Positions 1-8,358 are shown, numbered from the stretch's first letter. The stretch is 64,000 nucleotides of DNA from Leisingera aquaemixtae (GCF_019801145.1 NZ_JAHVJQ010000009.1:62001-126000); one strand, 5' to 3'. The notes: generated by a model from the letters alone, not told the origin. Program-made: numbers and translations.

Positions 1-230
1 CGGGCCGCCCCTCCGTCGGAGTGCAGGTGAGTCGCTATTGCATCAGTTTTCAGGACAATTTGCCTTAAATGCTGTGAGTGTTTGAGTGAGGCGGTTAATC
101 TCTGCGGAAAATCAATATTTTTGGCGGGTGCACTTTATCTCTTGCAGGTAACTTGGCTTTTATTGCCTGAACGGTTGCCGCTTGCGGGCGGCGTACACCC
201 CGGGGGAACTTAGGTGAAGGATTTCTGGTC
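1..230. other. Leader region before the first gene
   Basis: No gene can be supported here. All three plus-strand frames meet stops within about 90 bases, so no upstream gene visibly reads in. The stretch is more AT-rich than the genes around it, as expected for a promoter region, but I cannot place a convincing -35/-10 pair. An AAGGA ribosome site lies just before the GTG start at 231. Confidence 0.4.
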
Positions 231-809
231 GTGCCGATACTCAATTTGAACAAGGCGATTGCGCTGGCTGCCGCTGCCACGGCCGCGCTCGGCATCGCCG
301 CAGCGCCAGCAAGCGCGCAAAGCCAGCAGCGGACCATCAAAGGCGAACGCTATGTGCCCACCATCTGGGTTGACCCTGATGGCTGCGAGCATTGGGTGAT
401 GGATGATGGCGCCGAAGGCTACATGACCCCGCATGTCAAGCCGGACGGCAAGCCGGTCTGCCGCCGCGGCAATATCTGCGGAGTAATGCCGACCGACCAG
501 TTCTTTGCCACCGACAAGCATTACATCAACGCAGCCGGCAAACAGCGCCTGCGCCAGTTTTTCCGGCAGGCGCAGGGCAACGGCGCACGCTCTTTCATCG
601 TTGCCGGCCACACCGACAGCAGGGCTTCGGATGAGTACAACATCCGGCTGTCCGAGCGCCGGGCAAAGGCCGTGGCCACGGTTGGCCGTTCGGCCGGGGC
701 GAATATCGCTGGCGTCCGCGCCTATGGTGAGCGCGACCCGCGGGTGCCCAACACCAGCGCCGCGAACATGGCGCAGAACCGCCGCGTCGAAATCTACTGC
801 CTGCGCTGA
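231..809 (+). CDS. OmpA-family periplasmic/outer-membrane protein with N-terminal CEHW domain
   Basis: This is a 192-residue protein starting at GTG 231, about a dozen bases after AAGGA. Residues 1-30 form a signal peptide ending APASAQ. Residues 44-77 form a small segment (W-V-D-P-D-G-C-E-H-W, DDG, EGY, PDGKPVC) repeated in the next gene. Residues about 85-192 are an OmpA-type peptidoglycan-binding domain with the usual GHTDS, N-x-x-LSERRA and NRRVE signatures. Such domains hold the outer membrane to peptidoglycan. There is no beta-barrel, so the protein is probably a soluble or membrane-associated wall-binding protein. The next gene starts 9 bases downstream, so the two are co-transcribed. 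The role of the N-terminal segment is unknown. Confidence 0.85.
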   Translation: MPILNLNKAIALAAAATAALGIAAAPASAQSQQRTIKGERYVPTIWVDPDGCEHWVMDDGAEGYMTPHVKPDGKPVCRRGNICGVMPTDQFFATDKHYINAAGKQRLRQFFRQAQGNGARSFIVAGHTDSRASDEYNIRLSERRAKAVATVGRSAGANIAGVRAYGERDPRVPNTSAANMAQNRRVEIYCLR

Positions 810-818
810 GGGGGAAAC

Positions 819-1127
819 ATGACACGTTTTTTGCACGCCGTTGCCGGCCTGGCCGCCGCCGCCGCCGTTTCCGCTTGTTCGCCGACTGTCGACAAAACCA
901 GAGACCAGCATATCGCGGACGGGAAGTCGCTCGACTTGTCGAACCTGACGGCAGGCATCTGGATTGACCCGAATGGCTGCGAGCATTGGATTATCGACGA
1001 CGGCCTGGAGGGTTATGCAGACCTGCGCCGCACACCGGACGGCAAGCCGGTCTGCAACAGCGACTTGCCTCCCACGCTGGCAACCGGCCCGTTCAAGGAT
1101 GGTTCGACCTTCGGGGATCCGCTCTGA
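819..1127 (+). CDS. Small lipoprotein sharing the CEHW domain of its neighbour
   Basis: This is a 102-residue protein. The signal peptide ends in a lipobox, V-S-A-C, with the lipidated Cys at residue 20. Residues 48-79 repeat the segment of the upstream OmpA protein: W-I-D-P-N-G-C-E-H-W, then DDG, EGY and PDGKPVC. The rest is short and without known motifs, so the protein is essentially a lipid anchor plus this domain. It follows the OmpA gene after 9 bases with a GGGGAAA ribosome site. I do not recognise a named family. The pair probably arose by duplication of the domain, and both should act at the cell envelope. Confidence 0.75.
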   Translation: MTRFLHAVAGLAAAAAVSACSPTVDKTRDQHIADGKSLDLSNLTAGIWIDPNGCEHWIIDDGLEGYADLRRTPDGKPVCNSDLPPTLATGPFKDGSTFGDPL

Positions 1128-1150
1128 TAACTGAGCTCAGCTTGGATTGC

Positions 1151-1178
1151 AGCCGCCCTCCGGGGCGGCTGTTTTGTT
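1151..1178 (+). terminator. Rho-independent terminator after the lipoprotein gene
   Basis: AGCCGCCC and GGGCGGCT form an 8-bp stem with a TCCG loop, followed by GTTTTGTTT. It lies 23 bases past the lipoprotein stop and separates that pair from phoH. Confidence 0.85.
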
Positions 1179-1267
1179 TCAACAAAGTGATTTTATGCAG
1201 CGACTGCTTGCGCAAACGGAACCGCGAAGGCAGACTGAAAGGGCAACGCCAGATTGAGGAGATCAGC

Positions 1268-2278
1268 TTGGCCATCAGCGCCCTGAATGACCCGCAGACC
1301 CAGACCGCAACCCACGAAGTGCTGCTGGAATTTCCTGACAACCGATTGCTGATCGACCTTTGCGGCGAATACGACCGTAACCTTGCTGACATCGAACAGA
1401 AACTGGGCGTGCAGATCGTCCGCCGCGGCAATCAGCTGTCCGTGATGGGCGAGGATTCGGCGCGCGAACAGGCGGCGGGCGTGCTGGCCGCGCTGTATGA
1501 CCGGCTGGAAACCGGACGCAGTGTCGAAAGCGGCGACATCGACCGCGAGCTGCGGATGGGGCCGGACACCGATGACGCCGAACCCGACGGTCAGCTGCAA
1601 ATGTTCCGCGGCGGCCGGGTGGAGATCAAGACCCGCAAGAAGCTGGTGGAACCGCGCACGGAGGCGCAGAAGGCCTATGTGCAGTCCCTGTTCGAGCACG
1701 AACTGGCTTTCGGCATTGGCCCGGCAGGCACCGGCAAGACCTATCTTGCCGTCGCCGTGGGGGTTTCCATGTTCATCACCGGCCATGTCGACCGCATCAT
1801 CCTGTCCCGCCCGGCGGTGGAGGCCGGGGAAAAGCTTGGCTACTTGCCCGGCGACATGAAGGACAAGGTCGACCCCTACATGCAGCCGCTTTATGACGCG
1901 TTGAATGACTTCCTGCCTGGCAAGCAGCTGGCCAAGCTGATCGAAGACAAACGGATTGAGATCGCACCGCTGGCCTTCATGCGCGGCCGCACGCTGTCCA
2001 ACGCCTTCGTGGTGCTGGACGAGGCGCAGAATGCCACCACCATGCAGATGAAGATGTTTCTGACCCGCCTGGGCGAGGGGTCGCGCATGGTGATCACCGG
2101 CGACCGGTCGCAGGTGGACCTGCCGCGCGGGGTGCAATCGGGCTTGGCAGATGCCGAACGGCTGCTGAAAACCATCCCCAAGATCAGCTTCAACTACTTC
2201 ACTGCCCGCGATGTGGTGCGCCACCCGCTTGTGGCGGCGATCATCGAGGCTTATGACGCGGACACGCCACCCGCCTGA
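1268..2278 (+). CDS. phoH: PhoH-family ATPase (PhoH-like, ybeZ type)
   Basis: This is a 336-residue PhoH/YbeZ P-loop ATPase, thought to act with YbeY in ribosomal RNA processing. Walker A (GPAGTGKT) is at residues 151-158 and Walker B (V-V-L-D-E-A-Q-N) around residue 251. The family's GDRSQVDLP and SGL signatures follow. I chose TTG at 1268 because GAGGAG ends six bases before it and the length then fits the family. The reading frame is open upstream to an ATG at 986, but that would run through the terminator at 1151 and the preceding lipoprotein. ybeY follows after an 80-base gap holding a repeat element. Confidence 0.93.
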   Translation: MAISALNDPQTQTATHEVLLEFPDNRLLIDLCGEYDRNLADIEQKLGVQIVRRGNQLSVMGEDSAREQAAGVLAALYDRLETGRSVESGDIDRELRMGPDTDDAEPDGQLQMFRGGRVEIKTRKKLVEPRTEAQKAYVQSLFEHELAFGIGPAGTGKTYLAVAVGVSMFITGHVDRIILSRPAVEAGEKLGYLPGDMKDKVDPYMQPLYDALNDFLPGKQLAKLIEDKRIEIAPLAFMRGRTLSNAFVVLDEAQNATTMQMKMFLTRLGEGSRMVITGDRSQVDLPRGVQSGLADAERLLKTIPKISFNYFTARDVVRHPLVAAIIEAYDADTPPA

Positions 2279-2296
2279 CGGAAGGAACCGCCGGGC

Positions 2297-2342
2297 TTCA
2301 TCTTTGTGAAAATACTCCGGGGGTGCGGGGGCAGGCCCCCGC
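2297..2342. repeat. Dispersed repeat motif plus hairpin between phoH and ybeY
   Basis: Positions 2297-2317 read, on the minus strand, GAGTATTT-n4-AAAGATGAA, a motif also at 55280-55300 and 59310-59330. It is followed at 2325-2342 by a perfect 7-bp hairpin (GCGGGGG, loop CAGG, CCCCCGC) ending just before ybeY. It looks like a repetitive extragenic element rather than a standard terminator, because no T-run follows. Confidence 0.6.
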
Positions 2343-2357
2343 ATGTGCAGCCGTACC

Positions 2358-2870
2358 ATGACGCTCGACATCACTATCGAAGACAGCCGCTGGCAGGATG
2401 CGGGGCTTGAGGCGCTGGCCGAAGAGGCCATTGCAATTGTTCTTGGGCACTTTGGCCTGGACACCGGGATGTGCGAAATTTCGCTCTTGGCCTGTGATGA
2501 TGCGCGCATTGCGGATCTCAATGCCGAATTCCGCGAAAAGCCGGTCCCCACCAACGTTCTCAGCTGGCCGGCAGAAGAGCTGGCTGCCGATGAGGATGGC
2601 GGCACGCCGCTGCCGCCAGAGGCTGATTTTACTGGGGAAATTCCGCTTGGCGATATCGCCGTCTCCTTCGATACCTGCGCGCGGGAAGCCGCAGAGGCGG
2701 GAAAATCCCTAGCCGATCATACCCGCCATCTGGTCATTCACGGAATGTTGCATCTTCTGGGCTATGATCACATTCGTGACGGCGATGCCGCATTGATGGA
2801 AGGGATTGAGGTCCTGCTACTTGGCAAACTGGGTATCGCGAACCCATATATAAGTGAGGATGCCCCGTGA
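2358..2870 (+). CDS. ybeY: Endoribonuclease YbeY (rRNA maturation factor)
   Basis: This is a 170-residue metal-dependent RNase used in 16S rRNA 3' maturation and ribosome quality control. The zinc motif H-x3-H-x5-H is at His128, His132 and His138 (HGMLHLLGYDH). The PTNVLSWP and GDIAVS signatures are also present. ATG 2358 (M-T-L-D) is preferred over an in-frame ATG at 2343, which lies inside the repeat hairpin. It sits between phoH and a CorC-like gene, the standard phoH-ybeY-corC-lnt order. Confidence 0.94.
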   Translation: MTLDITIEDSRWQDAGLEALAEEAIAIVLGHFGLDTGMCEISLLACDDARIADLNAEFREKPVPTNVLSWPAEELAADEDGGTPLPPEADFTGEIPLGDIAVSFDTCAREAAEAGKSLADHTRHLVIHGMLHLLGYDHIRDGDAALMEGIEVLLLGKLGIANPYISEDAP

Positions 2871-2892
2871 CCGGGGTTTTTGGAATGGAAAG

Positions 2893-3792
2893 ATGGGCGA
2901 CATAGAAGGCAGTTCTAACGCGGCGCAAGGCGCGCTGCAGGACATAAACGGCACGGCTGCGGATGCGCCGGCCTCTGAAAGCACCGGATTGTGGACGCGG
3001 CTGCGCAGCGTGTTCAGCCCCGATCCGCAGGAGGAACAGGACGCCGGCAGCGAACAGCCTGTGCCGGGTTCAGGTCCGCGGGGCATGATCAACCTGCGCC
3101 GGATGCGGGTTGAGGATGTTGCCATCCCCTCTGCCGAAATAGCCGCTGTGCCTGTGACTGTCGCCAAGGACGATCTGGTCGGTATCTTCCGCCAAAGCGG
3201 CTTTACTCGTATCCCCGTTTACGAGGGCACGCTGGACACGCCGCTGGGCTTTGTCCACCTCAAGGATTTTTCGCTGACCCACGGCTTCAATGGCGGCATT
3301 TCTGAATTCGACCTGTCCAAGATGCTGCGCCCGCTGCTGTTCGTGCCGCCGTCGATGCCGATCGGCGTGCTGCTGACCAAGATGCAGGCTGAACGCCGCC
3401 ACATGGCGCTGGTGATCGACGAATACGGCGGAGTCGACGGCCTCGTTACCATCGAGGACCTGATCGAACAGGTGGTGGGCGAGATCGAGGATGAGCACGA
3501 CGCAGACGAACTGCAGACCTGGTTCGAGGAAAAACCCGGCTGCTACATCGCGCTGGCCCGCACCTCGCTGCCGGAGTTCGAGGCGGAGACCGGCCATTCG
3601 CTGACCAGCCACGATGACGTGGATGAAGAGGAGATCGACACGCTTGGCGGGCTGGTCTTCATGCTGTCCGGCCGCGTGCCTGCACGCGGCGAGGTGATCG
3701 AACACCCCGAAGGTGCCGAGTTCGAAGTCATGGATGCCGATCCGCGCCGGATCAAGCGTCTGCGGGTACGGCTGCCGGACGCCGCTGCATGA
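2893..3792 (+). CDS. CBS-pair / CorC-HlyC domain protein (hemolysin-related)
   Basis: This 299-residue protein starts at ATG 2893 with GGAATGGA upstream; an in-frame ATG at 2854 would overlap ybeY. After a variable acidic N-terminus come two CBS motifs, visible at TRIPVYEG and HMALVIDEYGGVDGLVTIEDLIEQVVGEI, then a C-terminal CorC_HlyC (transporter-associated) domain with the D-TLGGLV signature. There is no membrane domain, as in Escherichia coli CorC/YbeX. Proteins of this type are linked to magnesium/cobalt efflux and ribosome-related functions. The stop overlaps the lnt start, so the two are translationally coupled. Confidence 0.88.
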   Translation: MGDIEGSSNAAQGALQDINGTAADAPASESTGLWTRLRSVFSPDPQEEQDAGSEQPVPGSGPRGMINLRRMRVEDVAIPSAEIAAVPVTVAKDDLVGIFRQSGFTRIPVYEGTLDTPLGFVHLKDFSLTHGFNGGISEFDLSKMLRPLLFVPPSMPIGVLLTKMQAERRHMALVIDEYGGVDGLVTIEDLIEQVVGEIEDEHDADELQTWFEEKPGCYIALARTSLPEFEAETGHSLTSHDDVDEEEIDTLGGLVFMLSGRVPARGEVIEHPEGAEFEVMDADPRRIKRLRVRLPDAAA

Positions 3793-5288
3793 TGTCAATT
3801 GGCCTGAGGCAGGCCGCGCGACAGCTTCGGCTGGCACCCGCAGGGCTGGCCATAGGCAGCGGAGCGCTGTTGTCGCTTTCGCTGGCGCCGTGGCACATGC
3901 TGTTCGGACTGCCGGTTGCGCTGGCGGCTGCCGGATGGCTGGTGCTGCAGGCGGCATCCGCCCGTGCTGCTGCGCTTGCGGGCTGGCTGTTCGGGCTAGG
4001 CTATTTCTCCTTTGGCCTGTCCTGGATCATTGAGCCGTTTCAGGTCGACCCCGACCGCCACGCTTGGATGGCGCCATTTGCACTGGTGTTCCTGGCCGCG
4101 GGTCTTGCCTTGTTCTGGGGGGGCGCTTTCGGCTTCTCTGCCCGTTTCAGCCGGGGAGGCATGCGGATCCTGGTGCTGGCGGCGTTGTGGTCGCTGGCGG
4201 AATTCGCCCGCGCTTATTTGCTCACCGGCTTTCCTTGGGCCGCCTTCGGCCAGTTCTGGATCGAGACGCCTGCCGCAAATCTGCTGCCTTGGGCCGGACC
4301 GCAGGGGCTCGCGCTGCTGACGCTTGCAGCATTCCTGCCTCTTGCCTTGCTGCGCACAAGCCTCGCCGCCGCATTGGTGCCGCTGGGCCTGACCGCAGCC
4401 GCAATCCTGGCCATCCCAGCGCCGTCTGCACCAGAGCTGACGGGCAAGACCGTGCGCATTGTCCAGCCCAACGCGCCGCAAAACCAGAAATGGCATCCGG
4501 ATCTGCGGTGGGAGTTTGTCCGCCGTGCGCTTGCCTTCTCCGCCGAAGACCCACGGCCGGACCTGATCGTCTGGCCGGAAACCGCTGTGCCGCAGCTGAT
4601 GAACTTTGCCGGTGACACGCTGCAGGCCATTTCCGAAGGGGCAGGCCGCGTGCCGGTTCTGCTTGGTATTCAGCGCGAAGAGGGAGGCGCCTACTACAAT
4701 TCCGCTGTGCTTCTGGACGCAGACGGCCTGCCTTCTGCCACCTATGACAAGGCGCATCTGGTGCCGTTCGGGGAGTATGTGCCGTTTGGGGATTTTCTGG
4801 CCCGCTTCGGTATCTATGGCTTCGCCTCTCAGGCGGGGGCGGGGTACGCCGCCGGCCCCGGTGCCCAGGTAATGGATCTGCCGGTTGGCAGCGCCTTGCC
4901 GCTGATCTGTTATGAGGCCGTTTTCCCGCAGGATGTGAACGCTGCCGCCAGCCGCCCGGATATGCTGGTGCAGATCACCAACGACGCCTGGTTCGGCACC
5001 CGTTCCGGCCCCTATCAGCATCTGGTGCAGGCCCGGATGCGGGCGCTGGAGCAAGGGCTGCCAATGATCCGCGCAGCCAATACCGGCGTCTCCGCGATGA
5101 TCGGCCCGGATGGGCAATTGCTCGACAGCCTGCCGCTGGGGGAGGCCGGCTTTATCGACGCAGCCTTGCCGGCACCGTTCGCGCCGACCCTCTACAGCCG
5201 GACCGGAGACTGGCCGGTTCTGTTGCTGTGTTTCTGCGTCGCAGGTGCGGCAATGTTTCTGCCCCGCGCTCTTGCGCCGCGGTCATAG
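3789..5288 (+). CDS. lnt: Apolipoprotein N-acyltransferase Lnt
   Basis: This 499-residue inner-membrane enzyme adds the third acyl chain to lipoproteins. About 200 N-terminal residues form several hydrophobic membrane segments. They are followed by a periplasmic nitrilase-like domain with the catalytic triad Glu264 (in WPETAVP), Lys321 (in YDKAHLVPFGEYVPF) and Cys374 (in ICYE). A last hydrophobic segment is near the C-terminus. ATG 3789 overlaps the upstream stop as ATGATG; the second ATG at 3792 is an equally good start. It closes the phoH-ybeY-corC-lnt cluster. Confidence 0.95.
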   Translation: MMSIGLRQAARQLRLAPAGLAIGSGALLSLSLAPWHMLFGLPVALAAAGWLVLQAASARAAALAGWLFGLGYFSFGLSWIIEPFQVDPDRHAWMAPFALVFLAAGLALFWGGAFGFSARFSRGGMRILVLAALWSLAEFARAYLLTGFPWAAFGQFWIETPAANLLPWAGPQGLALLTLAAFLPLALLRTSLAAALVPLGLTAAAILAIPAPSAPELTGKTVRIVQPNAPQNQKWHPDLRWEFVRRALAFSAEDPRPDLIVWPETAVPQLMNFAGDTLQAISEGAGRVPVLLGIQREEGGAYYNSAVLLDADGLPSATYDKAHLVPFGEYVPFGDFLARFGIYGFASQAGAGYAAGPGAQVMDLPVGSALPLICYEAVFPQDVNAAASRPDMLVQITNDAWFGTRSGPYQHLVQARMRALEQGLPMIRAANTGVSAMIGPDGQLLDSLPLGEAGFIDAALPAPFAPTLYSRTGDWPVLLLCFCVAGAAMFLPRALAPRS

Positions 5289-5313
5289 CTGCTTAACTGT
5301 ACCTGAATATACG

Positions 5314-5342
5314 TTGACCCGCGCGGATGAGCCGCGTACTGC
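5314..5342 (+). promoter_or_regulatory. Probable metK promoter
   Basis: TTGACC at 5314-5319 is followed after 17 bases by TACTGC at 5337-5342. The -35 is good and the -10 weak. It would start transcription just before the riboswitch at 5355, which suits a very short leader. Confidence 0.45.
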
Positions 5343-5354
5343 GGCTTGATACCT

Positions 5355-5397
5355 GCCACAACGGCTTCCTGACGTGGCAAGGATAAACCAATGGAGC
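5355..5397 (+). promoter_or_regulatory. SAM/SAH riboswitch controlling metK translation
   Basis: A GCCAC/GTGGC stem (5355-5359 with 5374-5378) closes the loop AACGGCTTCCTGAC. The loop can pair with GGAGC at 5393-5397 in a pseudoknot. This is the layout and near-exact sequence I recall for the SAM/SAH riboswitch aptamer, known from Rhodobacterales upstream of metK. GGAG (5393-5396) is also the ribosome site, 8 bases before ATG 5405. Ligand-stabilised pseudoknot formation should therefore block translation of SAM synthetase, giving product feedback. Confidence 0.92.
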
Positions 5398-5404
5398 ACT
5401 TTTC

Positions 5405-6586
5405 ATGACCCGTATGAACTACACCTTCACTTCGGAATCGGTTTCTGAGGGCCACCCGGATAAGGTCTGCGACCGCATTTCCGACGCGGTTCTGGACGCT
5501 TTCCTGGCGGAGGAACCCGAAGCACGTGTGGCAGCCGAGACTTTTGCCACCACGAACCGTGTTGTCATCGGGGGTGAAGTCGGCCTGTCCGATCAGGACA
5601 AGCTGCACGATTACATGGGGAAGATCGACGAGATCGCCCGTGCCTGCATCAAGGACATCGGCTATGAGCAGGACAAGTTCCACCACGAAACCGTGGAAGT
5701 GACCAACCTGCTGCACGAGCAGTCCGCCCATATCGCTCAGGGCGTCAATGCCTCGGCTGACAAGGACGAAGGCGCCGGCGACCAGGGCATCATGTTCGGT
5801 TTTGCCACCAATGAAACCGACGCGCTGATGCCGGCACCGATCCAATTCAGCCATGCGATCCTGCGCCGTCTTGCCGAGGTCCGCAAAAACGGGACTGAGC
5901 CTGCGCTGGGCCCGGACGCGAAATCCCAGTTGTCGGTGGTCTATGAGAATGGCAAGCCTGTCGGCGTCAGCTCGCTGGTGCTGTCGACCCAGCATCTGGA
6001 TGAAAGCCTGACCTCTAGCGACATTCGCGCCATTGTCGAACCCTACATCCGTGAGACTCTCCCCGAGGGCTGGCTGACCGAGGCCACCCAGTGGCATGTC
6101 AACCCGACCGGTAAATTCGTGATTGGCGGTCCGGATGGCGACGCGGGCCTTACTGGCCGCAAGATCATCGTCGACACCTATGGCGGCGCAGCGCCGCACG
6201 GCGGCGGCGCGTTTTCCGGCAAGGATCCGACCAAGGTGGACCGGTCGGCCGCCTATGCGGCACGGTATCTGGCCAAGAACGTGGTGGCCGCGGGCATGGC
6301 AGAGAAATGCACCATCCAGCTGTCCTATGCCATCGGTGTCTCCAAACCGCTGTCGATTTATGCGGAAACCCACGGCACCGGCGAGGTCGATCCTGCGGCG
6401 ATCGAGCGCGCAATTGATCAGGTCATGGACCTGACGCCGCGCGGCATCCGCTCGCATCTGGGCCTGAACAAACCGATCTACCAGCGCACCGCAGCCTATG
6501 GCCACTTCGGCCGCGAGCCGGAGGCTGACGGCGGTTTCAGCTGGGAGCGCACGGATTTGGCCGAGGCGCTGAAGAAAGCTGTCTGA
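5405..6586 (+). CDS. metK: S-adenosylmethionine synthetase
   Basis: This 393-residue enzyme makes S-adenosylmethionine from methionine and ATP. The N-terminal [14 protein letters not shown], the central [10 protein letters not shown] and the [15 protein letters not shown] loops are the standard ATP/methionine-binding signatures. Length is normal for the family. The start lies 8 bases after the GGAG that the SAM/SAH riboswitch can sequester. A strong terminator at 6608 ends the transcript, so metK is probably monocistronic and set by its own product. Confidence 0.97.
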   Translation: MTRMNYTFTSESVSEGHPDKVCDRISDAVLDAFLAEEPEARVAAETFATTNRVVIGGEVGLSDQDKLHDYMGKIDEIARACIKDIGYEQDKFHHETVEVTNLLHEQSAHIAQGVNASADKDEGAGDQGIMFGFATNETDALMPAPIQFSHAILRRLAEVRKNGTEPALGPDAKSQLSVVYENGKPVGVSSLVLSTQHLDESLTSSDIRAIVEPYIRETLPEGWLTEATQWHVNPTGKFVIGGPDGDAGLTGRKIIVDTYGGAAPHGGGAFSGKDPTKVDRSAAYAARYLAKNVVAAGMAEKCTIQLSYAIGVSKPLSIYAETHGTGEVDPAAIERAIDQVMDLTPRGIRSHLGLNKPIYQRTAAYGHFGREPEADGGFSWERTDLAEALKKAV

Positions 6587-6607
6587 GACCAGAGCCATGT
6601 GATCAGG

Positions 6608-6634
6608 GAGCGGGCTGCAAAGCCCGCTCTTTTC
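6608..6634 (+). terminator. Rho-independent terminator of metK
   Basis: GAGCGGGCT and AGCCCGCTC form a perfect 9-bp stem with a GCAA tetraloop, followed by TTTTCC. It lies 21 bases past the metK stop. Confidence 0.92.
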
Positions 6635-6759
6635 CGTTTGCGGTGCGCTTCCCGCGCGTTTCTGCGCAATCGGAGAATGCACCTCTTCCGTTGGGGCTGG
6701 AGTGACGCTGCAGCCTGCGCCATAGTGCAGGCAGGGTTTGCTCAGTTGCCGGGACCGTG

Positions 6760-7416
6760 ATGCTGCGCGTATTTTCTGTACTATTTGGCCTGCTTCTGGC
6801 GTCCGGCGCCACGGCCAGGGACCCCTTGCCGCAGAAATTCAACCTGCAAGGCCAGACGCTGGTTTACGACACGGAGACGGATGTTGAAGGTGAGCCTGCG
6901 GAGATTACCGATGAGGACGCCGCAAGGCTGCGGGACATTCTGAAGAAAAGCCCGGAGATCACGGAACTGCAGCTCAACAGCGTGGGCGGCAGTGTCTATG
7001 CCGGGCAGGAAATTGCCGGGCTGGTGCTGGAATACGGACTCGACACTCTGGTCGATGGCACTTGTATCAGCGCCTGCGTGGATGTGTTCCTGGCGGGCGG
7101 GCGCAGGCGGATGACAATCGGTTCCAGCATCGGATTTCACCAGCGCAACTGGCCTTCCGAGGCGGTGCACAAGTACTACCGCAGCGAGCGCAAGAGCCGC
7201 CGCTGGGCGACACCGTTCGAGTTTGGCTCCTGGATTTACGTGGACACCCAGCGGGAGGTCTACGACCACCTCAGCTATATGGTGGCGCGCGGGGTCGATC
7301 CGGGCTTTGCCATCGAGACGCTGCGCACCGATCCCGGAGGGGAATGGTTTCCCGGCCGTCTGCGCCTGATTGCGGCGGGTGTCCTGCGGGAGATCAGGCC
7401 GGGGCAAGAGCCCTAA
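6760..7416 (+). CDS. Secreted ClpP/crotonase-fold protein (COG3904-like)
   Basis: This is a 218-residue protein with a signal peptide (about residues 1-20, ending SGATA). The fold resembles ClpP: NSVGGSVYAGQEIA supplies the oxyanion-loop-like glycine motif, CISAC a candidate nucleophile Ser between two Cys, and IGFHQ a candidate His. The third catalytic residue is not obvious. It is not a true ClpP, because it is exported and lacks ClpX/ClpA-docking context. ATG 6760 is preferred over the adjoining GTG 6757. It stands alone between the metK terminator and trmB. The substrate is unknown. Confidence 0.7.
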   Translation: MLRVFSVLFGLLLASGATARDPLPQKFNLQGQTLVYDTETDVEGEPAEITDEDAARLRDILKKSPEITELQLNSVGGSVYAGQEIAGLVLEYGLDTLVDGTCISACVDVFLAGGRRRMTIGSSIGFHQRNWPSEAVHKYYRSERKSRRWATPFEFGSWIYVDTQREVYDHLSYMVARGVDPGFAIETLRTDPGGEWFPGRLRLIAAGVLREIRPGQEP

Positions 7417-7423
7417 CCGGATA

Positions 7424-7443
7424 CCGCCGGGTTGACCCGGCGG
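7424..7443 (+). terminator. Hairpin after the ClpP-like gene
   Basis: CCGCCGGGT and ACCCGGCGG form a 9-bp inverted repeat with only TG between. It lies 7 bases past the stop. No T-run follows, so terminator function is uncertain. Confidence 0.4.
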
Positions 7444-7504
7444 CCTGCATGCGGCAGAGGAGCGGCCAGCCTTTCAAAAGACGCCTGAACAGGAGCCCAG
7501 ACGC

Positions 7505-8281
7505 ATGTCCGGCGACCAAAAGCCCCGTGACGCACAGTCCAAGGATGCCCAGCCCGCAGCAACCAATGCTGCTGAAAAACACGCCAGCGGCGCGCCCTGG
7601 CGCAACTTCTATGGCCGCTTCAAGGGCAAGACGCTGAAGGACAGCCAGAAGCGATACCTGGACGAGGATCTGGCGAGCCTCAGCCCCGGCGCAGTTGGCT
7701 GGGACGAGAACCCGGACCGCACGCCGCTCGACCTCGACGGGTTGTTCGGCGGCAAGGATGTCTGGCTGGAAGTTGGCTTCGGCGGCGGCGAGCACCTAGT
7801 GCACCAGGCCGTCAGCAACCCGGGAATCGGCATCATCGGCGCCGAACCCTTCATCAACGGCGTGGCGATGCTCTTGGGCAAGATCCGCAACGCGGGCGCG
7901 GATAACATCGCCGTCCATCCGGGTGATGCGCGCGACCTTATGGACGTGCTGCCTGAGGCGTCCATTTCACGTGCCTTCCTGCTCTATCCCGACCCCTGGC
8001 CCAAGGCCCGCCACCACCGCCGCCGCTTTGTGACGCAAGAGCATCTGGAGCCGCTGGCCCGCTGCCTGAAGCCGGGCGCGATCTTCCGCGTGGCGACCGA
8101 TATCCCCGACTATGTGCGCCAGACCCTTGAGGAAGTGCCGAAAGCGGGTTTCGAATGGCTGGCAGAAGGCCCCGAAGACTGGCGCCAGCCCTGGGAGGAC
8201 TGGATTTCCACCCGCTACGAGCAGAAGGCCCTGCGCGAGGGGCGCACCCCGCATTACCTGACCTTCCGCCGCCTGGGATAA
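7505..8281 (+). CDS. trmB: tRNA (guanine-N7-)-methyltransferase
   Basis: This 258-residue enzyme methylates G46 of tRNA using S-adenosylmethionine. EVGFGGGEH is the SAM-binding glycine motif. FLLYPDPWPKARHHRRRFV is the TrmB family signature with its substrate-binding residues. The N-terminal 35 or so residues are polar and dispensable-looking. AGGAG lies nine bases before the ATG. It stands between two unrelated units. Its SAM need is served by metK nearby, though nothing shows they are co-regulated. Confidence 0.95.
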   Translation: MSGDQKPRDAQSKDAQPAATNAAEKHASGAPWRNFYGRFKGKTLKDSQKRYLDEDLASLSPGAVGWDENPDRTPLDLDGLFGGKDVWLEVGFGGGEHLVHQAVSNPGIGIIGAEPFINGVAMLLGKIRNAGADNIAVHPGDARDLMDVLPEASISRAFLLYPDPWPKARHHRRRFVTQEHLEPLARCLKPGAIFRVATDIPDYVRQTLEEVPKAGFEWLAEGPEDWRQPWEDWISTRYEQKALREGRTPHYLTFRRLG

Positions 8282-8283
8282 GG

Positions 8284-8358
8284 CCGATAGCGCTGGACCG
8301 GCCAGAACCAATCCGTTACCGATAGCGCAAACGAACAGACGAACGACCGACAGACGAA
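8284..8358 (+). repeat. Repeated short sequences in the aroA leader
   Basis: CCGATAGCGC occurs at 8284-8293 and 8319-8328. CAGACGAA occurs at 8336-8343 and 8351-8358 inside an A/C/G-only stretch rich in ACGA. The stretch just before the aroA ribosome site (AAGGAAG) should be unstructured, which could favour translation. No function is proven. Confidence 0.4.

Noticed and set aside
5192-6682. A 496-codon open frame opposite metK
   Set aside because: It runs through the riboswitch and metK on the wrong strand and shows no homology-like motifs.
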